A DNA stretch of 64,000 nt from assembly GCA_015039315.1 (NCBI GenBank), contig WIDE01000004.1, positions 438,620 through 502,619 of the forward strand. Direction: 5' to 3'. Numbering within the stretch: position 1 is the stretch's first letter; each line of letters begins with the position of its first letter. Under the pieces are notes generated by a model. That model did not search any database, was not told where the DNA came from, and saw nothing but the letters and a program-made list of their open reading frames with translations. A program made the translations under genes and the position numbers. The stretch comes from Clavulina sp. PMI_390. Lineage: Eukaryota > Basidiomycota > Agaricomycetes > Cantharellales > Hydnaceae. This document shows, piece after piece, positions 36,349-52,052 of the stretch.

Positions 36349-38229
36349 CGCGTAAATTCGCGACGAATTGAGGATTTTTCGTTGGTCGGGAGGAGGTGAT
36401 GAGAAGATGGTGGGTGCTTGGTCCTGTTGCCTGCAGTGGCGTCACCAAAACAAACAAACAAGTCGCTCTGTTTTCGCCACTTGGCACAGCAAAATAAGCT
36501 TCATCCTTGGCATCTTTAGAACTCACCGGACCACTTGTGTGATGTGATAGCACGCGTAAAGCTCGAGAATGACACGCTCTTGAGGATTCTGACGCGATTT
36601 GAAGGCTCATGACCACTTCCTCGCCTATCTTTGCCTGAACTGCAACTAAAACAGTGGGAAATGATGCACAATCTCGATGCATGGACACGTCTATATTGAC
36701 CCAATTATGCCAGTGTCCTCATGTACCATGACACTGGACCTCCTAGCGGAACTCGGAGATTCAGCTCAGGAGCGTTCATCAACTCGCTGTATCCCTTCTG
36801 CGTTTGATGGCGACGGGTATTGATACTCGGATATTATCCAACCTTTTCCACACCTTGGATTCTCCTCTTTCCTGTATCCGGCGCCAGCAGGAGCTCCTTA
36901 TGGGTTGGGCTCGATCCTGCTTTGCCCGTCCAGGATGCGGGCTCTATTAGCCTTCAATGACGATGCAATTCTGGGGGAGTTTACGTAGGTGTCACGTTGG
37001 GCGCACGTATGCATTCAGTAAACTCTTCATGCAATCGGGCAGAGTTACTACATTACTTCCGAAGTCATTTGGCTTCTTCCTTTACAGCAAAGCTCCACCC
37101 TGAGCGCTCACCACTCGTGGCCAAGCAAATTAAGACCTCTCAGTCCATGCACTTCCAATTTCGGCCCCCCAATTTCGGAGAGTCTGGTGCGGTGCAGGGC
37201 CAAAACTAGCAAGGACCCCGAGTGTCCAATTGGGGTTCAAACCAAGCATACACCCCAAGTCGGGGAATCTCGTGTGACCATCGATCAAACGGCAACTCCG
37301 AATGGCCTTGTTTGCTCAGCTGGGCCTCTGCTTTTCACGTGCCACCACTTCTTCTGTGGAAAGCAGAATGAGTAAGACTCAGATCCAAGGCTGGTCACGA
37401 TGGGGAAGTTGTGGCTGGCAAGGAGTGGCGGTGTGAAGCAGATGAGCTGTGAGGATGCAAGCCACGCTAGAGACTCAGAGCAGTCTTGAGATATCCCCAT
37501 GGATGGCTCTAGCACGATCCCGAGTGTCGGGAAGAATTGATTTCCAGGAAGACGATCTGGGGTGGCATTTGCGGACAAGTTGCTCCTTGCCGCTGGCGCC
37601 CAACCCCTGGGCGCACGATGCTGATAGTACCCAGAGATCCCAAGATCGTGGATATAGCTCTTATAGGATAACCACACCCCGATCCACTGTAGCAGGATTA
37701 GCCAATTTCAGACTCTATACTCTCACTGAATCATATTGGACGTAGCAGTAAAACAATGCGATTCGTGTAGGATTTGATCATGACAGAAAGAAATGCAAAA
37801 AAGAAACCATGAGCGGGCTATAAAGAACATATCATGACTGCATACCAGTGCAATGGACAAAGAAAAATTGAACAGATAATTCATACTCCAAACTCTCCAA
37901 GAAAAAAAAACGAAGAAATGGGGAATGAGACGAACGAATGGACAAAAAGATGAATCGCATGTATGGCTATGGAAAGACTTGAGGAAGATCATCGTCTAGG
38001 GTGTCGTGTTGGGAATAAGACCCAAGTGGGCTGGGCTAAGGTGAGCTGAGAGAGCGGCTTTTGGTGTTGGAGGACCAGAGGGGCGGAAAGCATGGGGGGT
38101 TAGCAAGGACGAGAGCGAGAACGCAGCAGTAGTGGGAAAACAAGAGGGCTTGGCGGGGAAAAGCAGCGAGCGGACATGACAGCGAAAAAGCAGCGATGAC
38201 AAAAAGATTCTCAGCAAATCATCGATCGC
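36349..38229. other. Long intergenic region, no gene recognised
   Basis: Nearly 1.9 kb with only short frames of random composition on both strands. It may include decayed sequence; I see no transposase, long terminal repeat, tRNA or satellite. A-rich stretches occur at 37740-37990. The left end holds the promoter of the gene at 36348 and the right end the 3' flank of the gene at 38230. Confidence 0.45.
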
Positions 38230-41200
38230 TCAGAGCCTTTGCCATCCATCCTGCTGTGCCCCGTACCCTCCTCCGCCTTCCGCTTCGTCCATCCCAACAT
38301 CATTCGTTGACAAGGAGGTCCGATGCCGTCCCCTCGACCGCACGGTGCGATCCCACTCCCTCCACTCCCCCTCGTCCACATCGACTCCTGGGCTCCCCGA
38401 ATCCACACCCAGGCCCATAGCACTATGATGGTCACTCCCAGGACGATCGTACCCCAGCTCTCCATACCCGCCACTCGTAGGACCACCACCAGCAGCGGCA
38501 TACCCCTCATCACCAAAATACCCTCCTTCGCCATCGTCCTCTCCCCCATCACCATCACCATCGACCAACCCTCTCCGCTCGCTCGTCCCGCCTCTCGAGG
38601 TGCGATGACTTCCCCTCCGCGGATGGATATATCCACCAGGGACCATCCGCCCCTCTGCGCGCTCCGCAATACGCTTCACGCTCGGCTGGAGGTTCTCCGC
38701 CTTTTTCTTCACGCTCTCATACAGATTCGCAAACGCGTCTCCTGGACCGCGTTCGTGTACCGGAGGTGCTTGGGCAGCGTCAGGCTGCGAATGCGACGAG
38801 TGGGCAGTGGTGTTACTGTGCAGCGAGGCGCGTCGGCCCAGAGAGCCTCCGCCTCCCGTGAGCGAAGAGGGACCCATGGCCATGGAGAGGTGAGTCGGCA
38901 TGTTTGGAGACCCAGTGGTCCCTGTTAAGGATCCATACATAGGCGAGCTGAGCGCCTGGAAACTCTCTGGTCGACGGCGCGGTGGGGGAGGTGGGACAGG
39001 CGGGCTTCGACGCTGCTGCTGTTGGGCAGCAAAGGAGGGCGATGAGGACGTTGAAGACGAGGGATACGCATCGACAGCAGGGGATGACATGGACGCCGAC
39101 ATATAGCTCGCGCCCGGTGGACGTGCACCTTGTGGCAAGGAGGGACTAGGTTGATGCATACTCTTGCTACGTCCCAAACCGCCTCCAGCCGACGTAGGAG
39201 TGGAATATCCACTGCCACCACCACCACCACCACCACCCGCACGAGCAGCACCAGAGTTGGGGGAAGCAATCGAGGAGGCCTGCTCAAACGTATTTCGCAC
39301 GTCCGAGAACGATGCACCCTGGATCGTCGAGCTTCGGGTCAATCCACTCCCGTTCCCACTCCCGCTCGCTCCAAGATTTCCCGAGATCGGGGGCTCTGGG
39401 GCCGCTCTCCGCGGTGGTCGTGGTGGACTAGGGTTTCTCGGCGGGATAGCAGGTGGGCCACCACCACCATCTGCAGACGAATCTCGCGAACTACTCCTCT
39501 TAATAACCTCCCAATTCAGCTGCTTCTCCAGCACACCCTCTGTCGCTTTCTGCGCCTTGGCAGCACGCAAGCTCTCCTTGATGAGCATGCTGGATGCCAA
39601 TGGAGGGAACACGGACTGGGGAGTAGCGGCTCCTACCGTAGATGCGCCAGCACCAGACGGCTTTGACGGACGAGGAGGAAGTGTAGGAGTGAGAGATACA
39701 AGAGATGCTTGTGTAACATCGGACGAACGTGGGGGGAGTGCAGGAGGTCGGCGGGGTGGAACAGTCGGTGCTGCTGCGGCTGCTGCATTCGCAGTCGTAG
39801 TGGCAGGTTTCGAGGACGACGATGTGAGAGGATTTGGTGACGAGGTCGATATAGGACTGAAGGGATTCGTTCCCTTTGATTTCGATGGCCGAAGAGCACT
39901 CACACCCGGGGCCAGCGCCGTGTCTGATAGCGAATCTCGCTCCTTCTCAACCGACGACTTCCCGGATGATGGCTCGACGGCGCTTTTGGGTGTGTTAACA
40001 TGGACTGCCGATCTCGAGAGTGGATGTACAGGTGGTGCAGTGATGGGCATGGGTGGCAGGCTATCCTCATAGGCAGCAGGATCTTCAAAGACTTCTGAGG
40101 TTGCGGATGTACTTGCATTTAGGAGCAGCGATTGGTCGGCGCTTGCCATGTTGGCGCCAGACACCGTGCGTCGGATAAACGGGTTGGCAGAGCGAGGTGG
40201 AGGGACAGGTGAGGAGGCTGAAACGGACCCTCCCATGTCGTCATCTCGTCTAGGGGTCAAAGATGCTGAAGAAGTGGCGGGGAGTGGAGGAGGCAGCGTC
40301 CGTGTGGGATCGGATGGACCTCTGGCGCGGGTTGGTGGTGTGGTCGTAGGTGGTTTCGACGGTGTAACCTTTCCCGAGAGGCTCTGCTTGCGTTGAGGTG
40401 GGGATCGTATGGGGTTCGAAGCAGAAGCAGCAGTCGAAGATGCGCCATTATGAGCAGCGTCGCTACCTGCATTGTGTACTGTGGCTGGAAATCGCGATGT
40501 GATATGATGCAATGGAAATAGAATGCGGTAGTCAGTATCGGTGGAGTTTAGTGGATGTGGGGTAAGGGGCAGAGGGGGGCACGTACGCTGGACGAAAACG
40601 AGGGCTTTGGCAGGGTCCCGCCCGGCCTGAACATGCAACACGAGGCGCAGAACGGCAAAGAACTGGCCCGCAGAAAGGACTTCCTGTCTGCCCGTGTGTG
40701 ATGGCTGGAAATATCTTAGGATCTAATCACAATCACGCATGAGCAGTTAGGGCCCATAGTGGAATAATGTTTCACATCACAAGACGAAAAGATGGGATGA
40801 AAGGATCGACGGGGTTGCTGATTGCAAAAGTTGCGCGTGCTTCGTTCTCGGCATCATTCGCGCCTGATAGATATTATACGCGAGCGGCCGTTGGAACAAA
40901 GAGAGCACAGCAGCCATCCAAGGGAATGCCACACGTGGAAGGAGGAAGCTTATCCTGCGACAGACCCGGCCAAGCCGACGCAGCAGCAACCCAAGAAAGC
41001 GAAAAAAATTGCGGCGTTGTCAAAAGGAAGGGAACGCGAGTACACACCTTGTCGACGAGCGCAGCATCGAGGCCATAGCGCCCTCGAATCCAGCCGCGGG
41101 CTTCCATGATATCGACTGGTCGGTCGGACACGCCGAGGGTGTCGTCTTGCCCGGGGCCCGCGAGCTCGCGTAGTACAGCGGTGTAGACGTCATATTCGTC

Positions 41201-41248
41201 GGGAGAGAGCGCGCTGATGTGCAGGTAGAGTGGGCGGTCAGAGGCCAT
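38230..41248 (-). CDS. EH-like domain protein with long proline-rich tail
   Basis: Start at 41248 (MASDRPLYLHISALSPDEYDV in part). Exon 1 and exon 2 (ILRYFQPSHTGRQEVLSA, QFFAVLRLVLHVQAGRDPAK) together resemble an EH domain, a pair of EF-hand-like helices that binds NPF peptides in endocytic and actin-regulating proteins. A third exon of roughly 730 codons is Pro/Ser-rich with many PPxP SH3-ligand-like motifs (PPVPPPPPRRRP, PPAIPPRNPSPPRPPRR), a glycine run encoded by a CCA-type microsatellite (about 39205-39240), and an Arg/Gly/Asp-rich end. The layout suggests an adaptor in endocytosis or cortical actin organisation, by inference. Donor and acceptor sites agree in phase. The EH call is moderate because the helices are short of the usual calcium-binding pattern. 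Confidence 0.7.
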
Positions 41249-41290
41249 GCGCACGAGCGATGGTCCTCGTCAAGAGAGAGACGACCGGCG

Positions 41291-41346
41291 AGGAGAAGAG
41301 AGAAGAGAGAAGAGAGAAGAGAGAAGAGAGAAGAGAGAGAGAGAGC
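41291..41346. repeat. GA/GAA microsatellite
   Basis: Near-perfect array of gagaaga/gagag units on the plus strand, just upstream of the ATG (41248, minus strand) of the EH-like gene, so it falls in the promoter or 5' UTR as a CT-rich tract on the coding strand. Confidence 0.9.
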
Positions 41347-42285
41347 ACGGAAGCGTCGCGGGGCTCGATGCTCGGAATAATAGGGCACACGCGATGGAAT
41401 TCGGAGCAGCTGAAAACAGACACACGCCAGTCACGGGTGGATTCACCGCTCGCAGTTGATATATAGCTGGGCTATGCGATGAACTGCGATCGCTGCACAG
41501 TCAGTGTCAAGATGGAAGGAGGGATGACGATCTTGGCAGCAGCGAGGAGGCGATGAGAGCAGGCCTGAGAAACGGTTTGAATGGGTGTGTATCGGTCACA
41601 GACACAGAGTTGACTCCGCACGATGACACACGCGCTGCCCACACCCTTTTGCCAATTCGAAACAATTGCTGCGTTGGAAAAAGAGATCTTGCGCGAGAAG
41701 CGGATGCCTACTCGTTTGAGCAAATGAAGAATAACCTGTGTAGCAAAAAGAATCCAACCAAAGGAAATTTCCCCCGAAGAGAAAGTTGAAAGATTAAGGA
41801 AGGGACTAGTGAGCAGCAGAACAGGAATTCTCTAGTAAAAGGCGAGAGAATTATTCCAGGGGTAACACTACTCGTCCCTCTGAACATCCAAGGGTGGTGG
41901 ACTCGGTGCCACTTTCGATCTGGGAGTTACGATTCATTGCGCGGGATGCACCACGGGCGTTGCACACATTAAAGGCTCAACTGCCAACTTCAGTGCCGCC
42001 GTTCCATGTGGGCACGGATGATTTACTGTTCCGGACCGTCTGCAATAAATAAATCTCGAAAAGTTGTACTTTGGTGATGTCATCACCAGGATCTCATCGA
42101 TTTCTACTGATTTTCTTTGGTACCTCCTGCTCACACTGGCGTACGGGAGGACGAATGGGTATAAACGATGCCATTGCTGTGTAAAAGGTACGGAAAGATA
42201 CTAATAATGGTGGCTCGTTAGGTTAGCTACGGTACATGAATAGGGGGGAGTGATTCTGTCCGTCCAATCGTACAAGCAGGCTCGT
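41347..42285. other. Intergenic
   Basis: Upstream of the EH-like gene and downstream of the OM14-like gene. Short frames only; nothing recognisable. Confidence 0.45.
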
Positions 42286-43453
42286 TCACTTGTGCTTGGG
42301 CAGCTCCTTCTCGCGGTATTGCTCGCCGAGATACCTGAAAGGTAGCAGAATAATATCAGATAAAGGTGTTGTCGATCCACAAGACCTGAAGAAAAAACGT
42401 ACCCTTCACCAGCAAACAACGCCAGCAGCCCAACGGTCGCTGTGCTCACAGTGCGCCTATCCCAGGCATGCGGCCTGTCCCAGTTGATCCAGCTCCAGTA
42501 GCCAACACCTCCCAGAATGCCCACATTCAGCGCACCCACGAGGCCGCCAAGGACACCAGGGCGAAGGACGACCTCCTTGGCATGCTTGTAGACAGCCGCT
42601 CCCTCCTCGCGGGCCTTGGCTTCCTCGCGCTGGCCAGCCTCAGTCTTGCGGTACGCCTCGGCGAACCAACCCTCAGCACCAAAGATCGCAAGTGCGGACG
42701 CACCCGCCGTGCCGAGGAATCGCTGGTCGGAGCGCAGGCCAGGCTCGGTGTAGAGCTTGTAGGAAATGGTTCCGATGAGACCCACGTTGACTACGAAGGC
42801 GGAGAAACACAGCACGATTCCGATATATCAGTGCCGTCATTTGGCGAGGGAAGGAGGAAAGGAGGAAACAGAGGACGCACCTAGCCCAAGGATACCACCT
42901 GCGACACCAGGCTGCAACAGCACTCGCTGCGCTTGCTCCCAAAGTTCGAGACCTTCCTTCTCCGCTTTGTCGGCGGTGGCCTTGGCCTTATCCCTCTTAG
43001 AGGGACCGGAGGATGCGGAGTTGTTGATGGCGTCGGACATGGCGGCTTTGGCGCGTTCGGTTTCTTCTCTAATCTGGTCTGCTACGTACTGTGGTGAGGG
43101 AAGGAGGAGCGGTGATAAGTATGTGGGTTATGTTATAAGAGCGATGAAGGGTGGAGGGGTCGTAAATTGCGACGACACTTGAAAAAAGGAGCTGCACCAT
43201 ACAGTGTCGATCATGCCATGACCTCACTAGCACTTAGGCGAAACCAAAAAAGTAAAGCAGATCAAGAGGAGAGACATACTTTGGGTTCTTCTTTCCAACC
43301 AGCAGGTGCGACTGTAATTTTGGAGCTATCGCCGTCAGGCAGCGAGGTCTCACCAGGCGCAGGGGGCTCAGTGTTTAGGAGTGCGGTGTCGGGGTGAGGT
43401 TGTTCGGAGAGGGGCTCGCGGTTTTCTTTGGTGATAGCAGCGTACGAGGCCAT
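42286..43453 (-). CDS. OM14-like mitochondrial outer-membrane protein
   Basis: Start at 43453 (MASYAAITKENREPLSEQ) with an acidic, Pro-rich N-terminus (APAGWKEEPK). A second exon has a Lys/Ala-rich helix (KRDKAKATADKAEKEG) and the membrane segment LLQPGVAGGILGL. Further exons give VNVGLIGTISYKLYTEPGLR, then FGAEGWFAEAYR, then a repeat of the same unit: VVLRPGVLGGLVGALNVGIL, YWSWINWDRPHAWDRR, TVGLLALFAGEG. It ends YLGEQYREKELPKHK-stop at 42286. The LxPGVxGGxxG-xNVG pattern with Gly-rich helices is that of fungal OM14, an outer-membrane protein reported as a receptor for nascent-chain/ribosome contacts on mitochondria. Two copies of the unit are visible, which fits an internal duplication. Family call is fairly sure; role follows the yeast protein. 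Confidence 0.75.
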
Positions 43454-44020
43454 TCTTATGTACAGGAGAGGGTAGGTGGGTTGGATGACCAGGGCTGGGT
43501 TAGGTTATGGGTCAAGGAGGGTGACGAATAATGGTCGGAACGAGGCGGGTTGGTCGAGGCCAGCTTATGTGCGTCACGCGTCCAATTCAGTCGGCACGAT
43601 GATGTCATTGCACGAACGCAAATTGCGCACTTCCAACAGTAATCAGAGCACGCGTCGTCGTCTTCCCGCTTTATCAATGACGCGTCCTGTCATTCGAGTT
43701 GCAATACCTTGCGTGAATTCATGTTGCTGTCCCGGCAGAACATTCAGTCATCATGAGATAGTCCATGTCACCTCCAAAATGATGGCTCAAAAGACAATCG
43801 CCACGCAAGCATAACTTCAGTCGGTCGTCGCGCAACATAATCACGGAAGAACAACGATAGATTGAGTTCTACACTAGAAGGCAATCAACGAGCGAGTACA
43901 AAGTATGGTAGTAGTAGTAGTAGTAGTGATGATGGTGATGATGACGACGACGACGGAGACGACAGCAAGGAGGTCGCGGAAGACGGGGTCGACAAAGGCC
44001 AAGAGCCACAGACGAGGAGC
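43454..44020. other. Intergenic with trinucleotide array
   Basis: Promoter of the OM14-like gene and 3' flank of polyubiquitin. A tag/gat/gac trinucleotide array runs from about 43906 to 43960 and lies in the likely polyubiquitin 3' UTR. Confidence 0.6.
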
Positions 44021-46794
<2,774 letters not shown>

Positions 46795-48951
46795 CTACGC
46801 ACTTTCGTTCTGCACAGTGACTCCAGGTGCCAACTCGCAGTCTTTGAGTTGTGCACGTTCTCCGACAAGCACATTCCGACTAATTATTGAGTTGTCCAGC
46901 TTCGCCCTGTTACGATAACCCTCCGCGATCAGTCACCGCAATCGACGTGCGCGGAATAGTCAACTCGACCTACCCATCCTTGATCTCAACGTAGTCCATG
47001 ATGACACATCCTGAGATTTTAACGTTCTTCCCGATCATGCAATGCGAGCCGATGACACTCTTCTTGATTGATGTCCTTTCACCGATCCGTGCTGATCGCG
47101 CAACTTGCGAGTCGGATGAGATCTGCGCTCCAGGACCGTAGGTTGGTGCGAGGTGGGTAGGTACAGGTCCGTTATTCGCTGCTGCAGCTGCCGCAAGGGC
47201 CTAGGTCGGGGAAAATAAATGAGCACTTCCTTCATCGACAAATAACACCCTGCGAGGGATAGGTGATCACGCACTTGCCGATTCAGCTCGAAATAACCTC
47301 CAATCGTGTTCGCCCTCCCAGCATACCCATCCTTCATTCGGTGCAGCGCAACGCCACACCTCAACAAGCGTGGGCGCACACCCTCCTCCTCTTCTCCATC
47401 GTCCTCCTTATTTCCAGTCATCCCGAGCCCAAGTCCGCCTCCCCTACCCATCAGGCCTTTGCCTGAGTGGATCTCCGTGCCACCACTAGAGAATTGTCTC
47501 ATCAGCGTGGGAGGAGAGCCGGCGATGGAGGGGAGCTGGCTTGGCTCAGGTGACTTGAAAAGGTCGGAGCCATCGGTGGAAGGAGCCATAGAAGATGGCA
47601 TGGTGCGGAGGCGCATTAGACCTGGGTCAGAACCAGAGGGCGAGAAAGGAAGTTTGCGGCCGTCGTAGGGGTCGCGGAAAGGGATAGAAGAGTAGTTAAT
47701 GGCGGTCGATTGGGCATCTCTGGGCAATTTGAAGTCTACGGGCCACGCGATTATTACGACTCGTCCTTTCACCGAAGGACGGTAACAAACTCACTTCTAA
47801 GGTACTTTTTCCGATGGCTTTTCCTGTAAGGCAACTTGCAGACCCAAGGCAGGAAGTCCTCCTTGAACGACTCGAGGCTCTCTCGTTGATTGATCAGCTC
47901 CAGGACAACATGTCGCACAATGTAAACATGGGAGTCGAGGAACCTCCTAGTAAGGTGAGTATTGGGGTACCTTGTAGAATAGGTCATTCGTTAGGAACTA
48001 AACTGCCTGTAATAGTCATGCGACCATGCAAACGCACCTCCAGAGTAATGACATCTCAATCTCCAACTCTTCCTCGCCCTCATCATTATCAACATAAACA
48101 AGCGAATTCGATCGCTTGTCAATCCCGTATAGTCGTGCATCGGGCCCTGCGAAAATAGGGATGAGAACCTGGATAATTGCAACCCACGAAGGAGCTTACC
48201 ATCCTTCACATTCTCTCCGCGCTCATACAGTAGCGCTTTCAATAAAGGCCGTTCCGTATCCACACGATAGTCGTTCAAAAATGAGGATAAACTCAGATTT
48301 TTCGGGGCGATGAAATCACAAGGTAGAACAATGAGGTCCGTCTGGGTGAGTCATTTGCTGGTCAGCTCGCGATCGATCATAGTATGGAGAAGAACGAGAG
48401 TGCGCATACGACAAATTTGTTGGAAAACTTTCTCAGTATATCGGCGGTATCCAAAGATGCGGCTTCGGAATCGTCAAGGGTCTCAAAGGTAATGCCGACG
48501 TGTGAAAAGGAGGTGGACGACTCGTCAGATCGGAGGAGAGCTTCGTGAATCAGAGGTTTGTGAGATGCAGGGCAGACAACTCGGATATCTATTTGGATAT
48601 TATTCCTGAGTGGTGTAATTTGTTTCAACATGGGTTATTCACACCTGAAATACCAGCGCTTTGTAGCCACTGGATGGGGTGGAAGATCATTGGCATATTG
48701 CCGACGGGAAGCAAGGCTTTTGGTGTTGGAACAGAGCTCGCCGCTCCGGTGGAAAGATCATTTGTAAGAGGCTGAAGCCTGCCGAAATTGTGCATCGTTT
48801 AGAACCAGATATTATTGTCGAGCGCAAGGTGAAAGGCCGATATAAGAAAAGTATCACAAACGCACGAAGTCCCATAACCAGCAAGGATGACAGCCTGGAA
48901 TTCGGGCGTCCAGCTCCGATTCGCTTTGTGAGAGAAATGAGGGCCGCTCAT
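46795..48951 (-). CDS. GCD1: Translation initiation factor eIF2B, gamma subunit
   Basis: Part of the guanine-nucleotide exchange factor for eIF2 in the cytosol. From the ATG at 48951 it reads FQAVILAGYG, then PTPKALLPVGNMPMIFHPIQW, the nucleotidyltransferase-like start of the family. It continues with DIRVVCPASHKPLI, DLIVLPCDFIAP, ARLYGIDKRSNSLVYVDND and DSHVYIVRHVVLELI. The C-terminal half has a low-complexity insert (GSDPGLMRLRTMPSS, MGRGGGLGLGMTGN), GYAGRANTIGGYFELNRQ, and left-handed beta-helix hexapeptides (ARIGERTSIKKSVIGSHCMI, GKNVKISGCVIMD, NSIISRNVLVGERAQL). It ends VTVQNESA-stop at 46795. Many short introns; exon limits by eye. Gamma rather than epsilon is preferred because no W2 (HEAT) domain follows the beta-helix. 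Start codons of this gene and the kinase at 49143 are 191 nt apart. Confidence 0.85.
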
Positions 48952-49142
48952 TGTAATCGTGCAGTCCAGGAAGGAGGATCGGACTCCAGGTGTGACAAGC
49001 TTCACGATTTGTTGACGGTCACACTGCTGGCTGAACGTGACAGAATCCATCAAGTGAATGCTCCTGCCATCTAGACGACCTGAATAGACGACACAAGGGA
49101 CTTCGCTGACCTCTGAGAGGAGTTCCAGTTGCACATCTCACC
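48952..49142. promoter_or_regulatory. Bidirectional promoter, eIF2B-gamma / Kic1-like kinase
   Basis: Only 191 nt separate the two start codons of divergent genes, so both core promoters and 5' UTRs must share this stretch. No TATA box is obvious. Confidence 0.6.
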
Positions 49143-52052
49143 ATGGCCTCTCGAGATGCAGTGTCTGTGAATCAGCTTTACCAAAAGTTGGAGCTCATCG
49201 GCAAGGGCACGTATGGCTCTGTGTACAAAGCACGAGAGGTTGCGACAGGGAATCTGTTTGCTTTGAAGATCATCAATCTTGATACCGAAGATGATGACGT
49301 TGCGGATATTCAACACGAAGTCAACCTTCTGAGTCAACTCCGCGGCGGAGAGAAGCACAACATCACAATGTACTATGGCTGTTACCTTGATGGCCCTAGA
49401 GTGTGGATTGTTATGGACCTTGCCAGTGGTGGCAGCGTTCGAACCCTGGTAAGTTATCACCCGTTGGCTTCTGCTCAAAATCCTCTCCCTTGCTCACCAT
49501 ATGGCCACTTGGACAGATGAAAGCTACGAAAAACAACATTATTGAGGAACGTTTTACCGTCATCGTGGTACGGGAATGCCTAATTGCATTCGCCTTTTTG
49601 CATCGTTCGGGTGTTATTCATCGTGACGTGAAAGGTATGCATCAATCATCTCCACCTCTACCCTTACACCTTTATCTGCATGCACTGACTAAACATCTTA
49701 TCACAGCCGCAAATGTCCTAGTGACGGAAACAGGAAGAGTCGTTGTTTGCGACTTCGGAGTCTCGGCCGTGCTTGGCACGAAAGACGCAAAGCGGATGAC
49801 CTTTGTTGGGACTCCACACTGGATGGCTCCTGAAGTCATCACATCTGGCGCCCGTTACGACTCAAAGGCGGACATTTGGAGTCTTGGTATTACGATCTAT
49901 GAGATGATCACTGGTGCGCCACCGCATGGTGACCAGCTCAACATCCGTGCCATTGCTCTCATCCCTAAGGCGAAACCACCTCGCCTACCGGAAGCTGTGG
50001 GGTCAAAGGATATGAAAGAATTCGTATCTTCTTGCCTTCGCGAAGTCGCTGATGAGGTGATTGAACCCTCATTGATTGGCCTTCTCTATTCTCACTCCTT
50101 CCTCACAGCGCCCTTCAGCTGAGGAGCTATCCAAATCTAAATGGATCAAGAGCTCCAAAGGAACACCTGTATCATACCTTCGCGAACTTCTCAAACTCTA
50201 CGAAAACTGGGCTCGTCAGGGCGGTACGCGACAAAGCTTAGCAGGTGGCGATTTTGATTGGGAGGCTGAGGCTGAGTGAGCGATTACGTTGGCCTTCTCG
50301 TCGTCAAAATGCTAACCTCCTATGATTACAGAGCTTCGGACAGATATAGTGTTTGGAATTTCGATAATAATAGGAACAGTTATTGGAACGGCTCACAAGA
50401 CTTCCCTCCCAACGACAATGGCCTCATATCCGCGTCCGAAATCACTCCTCTTCCAAGATCCCTTCGTACTCTGTTCGATGATCCTTCCGCTCCTCCCCCT
50501 AATCCTATGCAGTTTGGTGCGTTTGGACGAGGACCTTCCCCTTACGATGCGTCCTCACAACCGAGTGCAACCGTTGACCCTTCGCTTCCACCCTGGATGA
50601 ACGGTCCTGGCGCGAATGCAGCGTCACCCCCTACATTAGGGGTCCCTGATTTCAACATGGATTATGAAGATACCGTCCGCAGGCAACCCACGTCTATCAA
50701 CATTCCTGATCCTGATGTCTATGTTCCACATGATGAAGGTGAGCTGACGGCCTCCCCAGAAGAGGACGTGGGGGGCTCGTTTTCAGGCTCCCCGACAATG
50801 AAAATAAATCCTGTCACGTCATCATCAAGCATCGCATCCATGGGTCGCGACGGGAACCAGCCTCTGGTCGCCAATCAAAGGACTGCTGCCTCACGAGGTC
50901 CCTCTCCTTCACCAATGATGAATTCCGGCTTTGTTTTTCCTTCCGTTGAGCCTAATTCTCCTGCTGTGCCCACCCCTCCGCTCAATCCTGGATCGTCATC
51001 TCATCGCACCCCAGTGGGGCAACCTGGTGTCACTCCTCCGTCAACTCGGCATCTCGCTGCCGCAACACACACTCCCCCACATACTCGTTCGCTGGGTTCC
51101 CTTGCGGCCCCTAATCTCGCCGATCTAGGCGTCTCCCCAATATCACCTGTCACATTATCGGATGCGGGAAACCACTCCCGGCCATCCCTTCGAAAAGGGT
51201 CCGTCTCGGATTCCGAATCACTTGGCCCTTCAATATCGACAACAGCTATGGGCCGAAGTGGGGCGACCCCAGCTTTCGCGAACATACCGCCACAGCCACC
51301 CTTGCGGACACAGAGCCAGACAAGTCTCGGTGTGCCATCTGAGTCCAAGGTGTTGAATGAGCTTGGGGACTTAGCTGGAGGCATTTCTCCTAGCCCAAGC
51401 ACCCCAAGTACGATTAGACCAATGCGGAAACAAACAAGCCCGGGAGCGCGAACACCCCTTCGAGTAAGCTTAATTCAATAATCATCTTCCTATTATCGAC
51501 TGAAATGAATACTATCAGATATCTCCTGTGCCTGCTTCAAATGCTTTTGGATCCTTTCCAGAACCTCCACCTTCTCCTACCCCTTCAGTCACACCGCTCC
51601 CCCCTCCGGTACCTCCGTTTGCTACTCAAGCTAGCCATTCTCCCCCCTCCCCAACGATTGTCCATACTCCCTCTTCCTCTGCCGCCACCACGACCGAGAC
51701 GTTGATTGGTCGCTCAACTCCACCAAGAAGACTTCCCTCCATCGATGATCTTCCGCCTCTCCCCTTACGGCCTCTTGACTACACCCTTCTCCTTTCGTCT
51801 TCTGATGGACTCCACTCGCAGCTCGCTGGCACTGTGGAGGAGCTCTCGCAGTGGCTGGGTGCAATTGAATATGGGTTGGGGAGTGTATTAGCGGAGGCTG
51901 AACATTTTGGCGGCGCTGAGTCGGAGGAGGAGGCGGGGATGGCCAATGGCCAAAGTAACGGTGTTGTCAGGATACCGGAGGAAGATGAGAACAGTGACTT
52001 CGTAGATGACTCACTCAGCGATGCTGCCGTGGACGTTCTAGGGGCTCATTAG
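49143..52052 (+). CDS. Germinal-centre (Ste20-like) kinase, Kic1/Nak1 type
   Basis: Serine/threonine kinase of the GCK group, expected in the RAM/MOR polarity pathway that acts with Cdc42-linked growth. Kinase domain at the N-terminus: glycine loop LIGKGTYGSVYKA, VAIK-type lysine FALKII, gatekeeper region VWIVMDLASGGSVRTL, catalytic loop GVIHRDVK-AANVLV (split by an intron), DFGVSAV, activation-segment end GTPHWMAPEVI, and SLGITIYEMITGAPPH. All catalytic residues are present. The C-terminal two thirds (from about 50330) are disordered, Pro/Ser-rich, with a last exon ending in a helical segment LAGTVEELSQWLGAIEYGLG and an acidic tail. The length and arrangement suit Kic1/Nak1 rather than PAK kinases, as no CRIB domain is seen. 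About seven exons. Confidence 0.85.

Noticed and set aside
37215..37260. Possible tRNA T-arm (ggttcaaacc)
   Set aside because: No matching acceptor stem, D-arm or anticodon arm around it. No convincing tRNA was seen anywhere in the window.
37285..37677. 130-codon minus-strand frame in the long intergenic region
   Set aside because: Random-looking composition, no splice partners and no family resemblance.
39164..40072. 302-codon plus-strand frame rich in Gly, Asp and Arg
   Set aside because: Complement of the proline-rich exon of the EH-like gene; low-complexity coding sequence opens long antisense frames.
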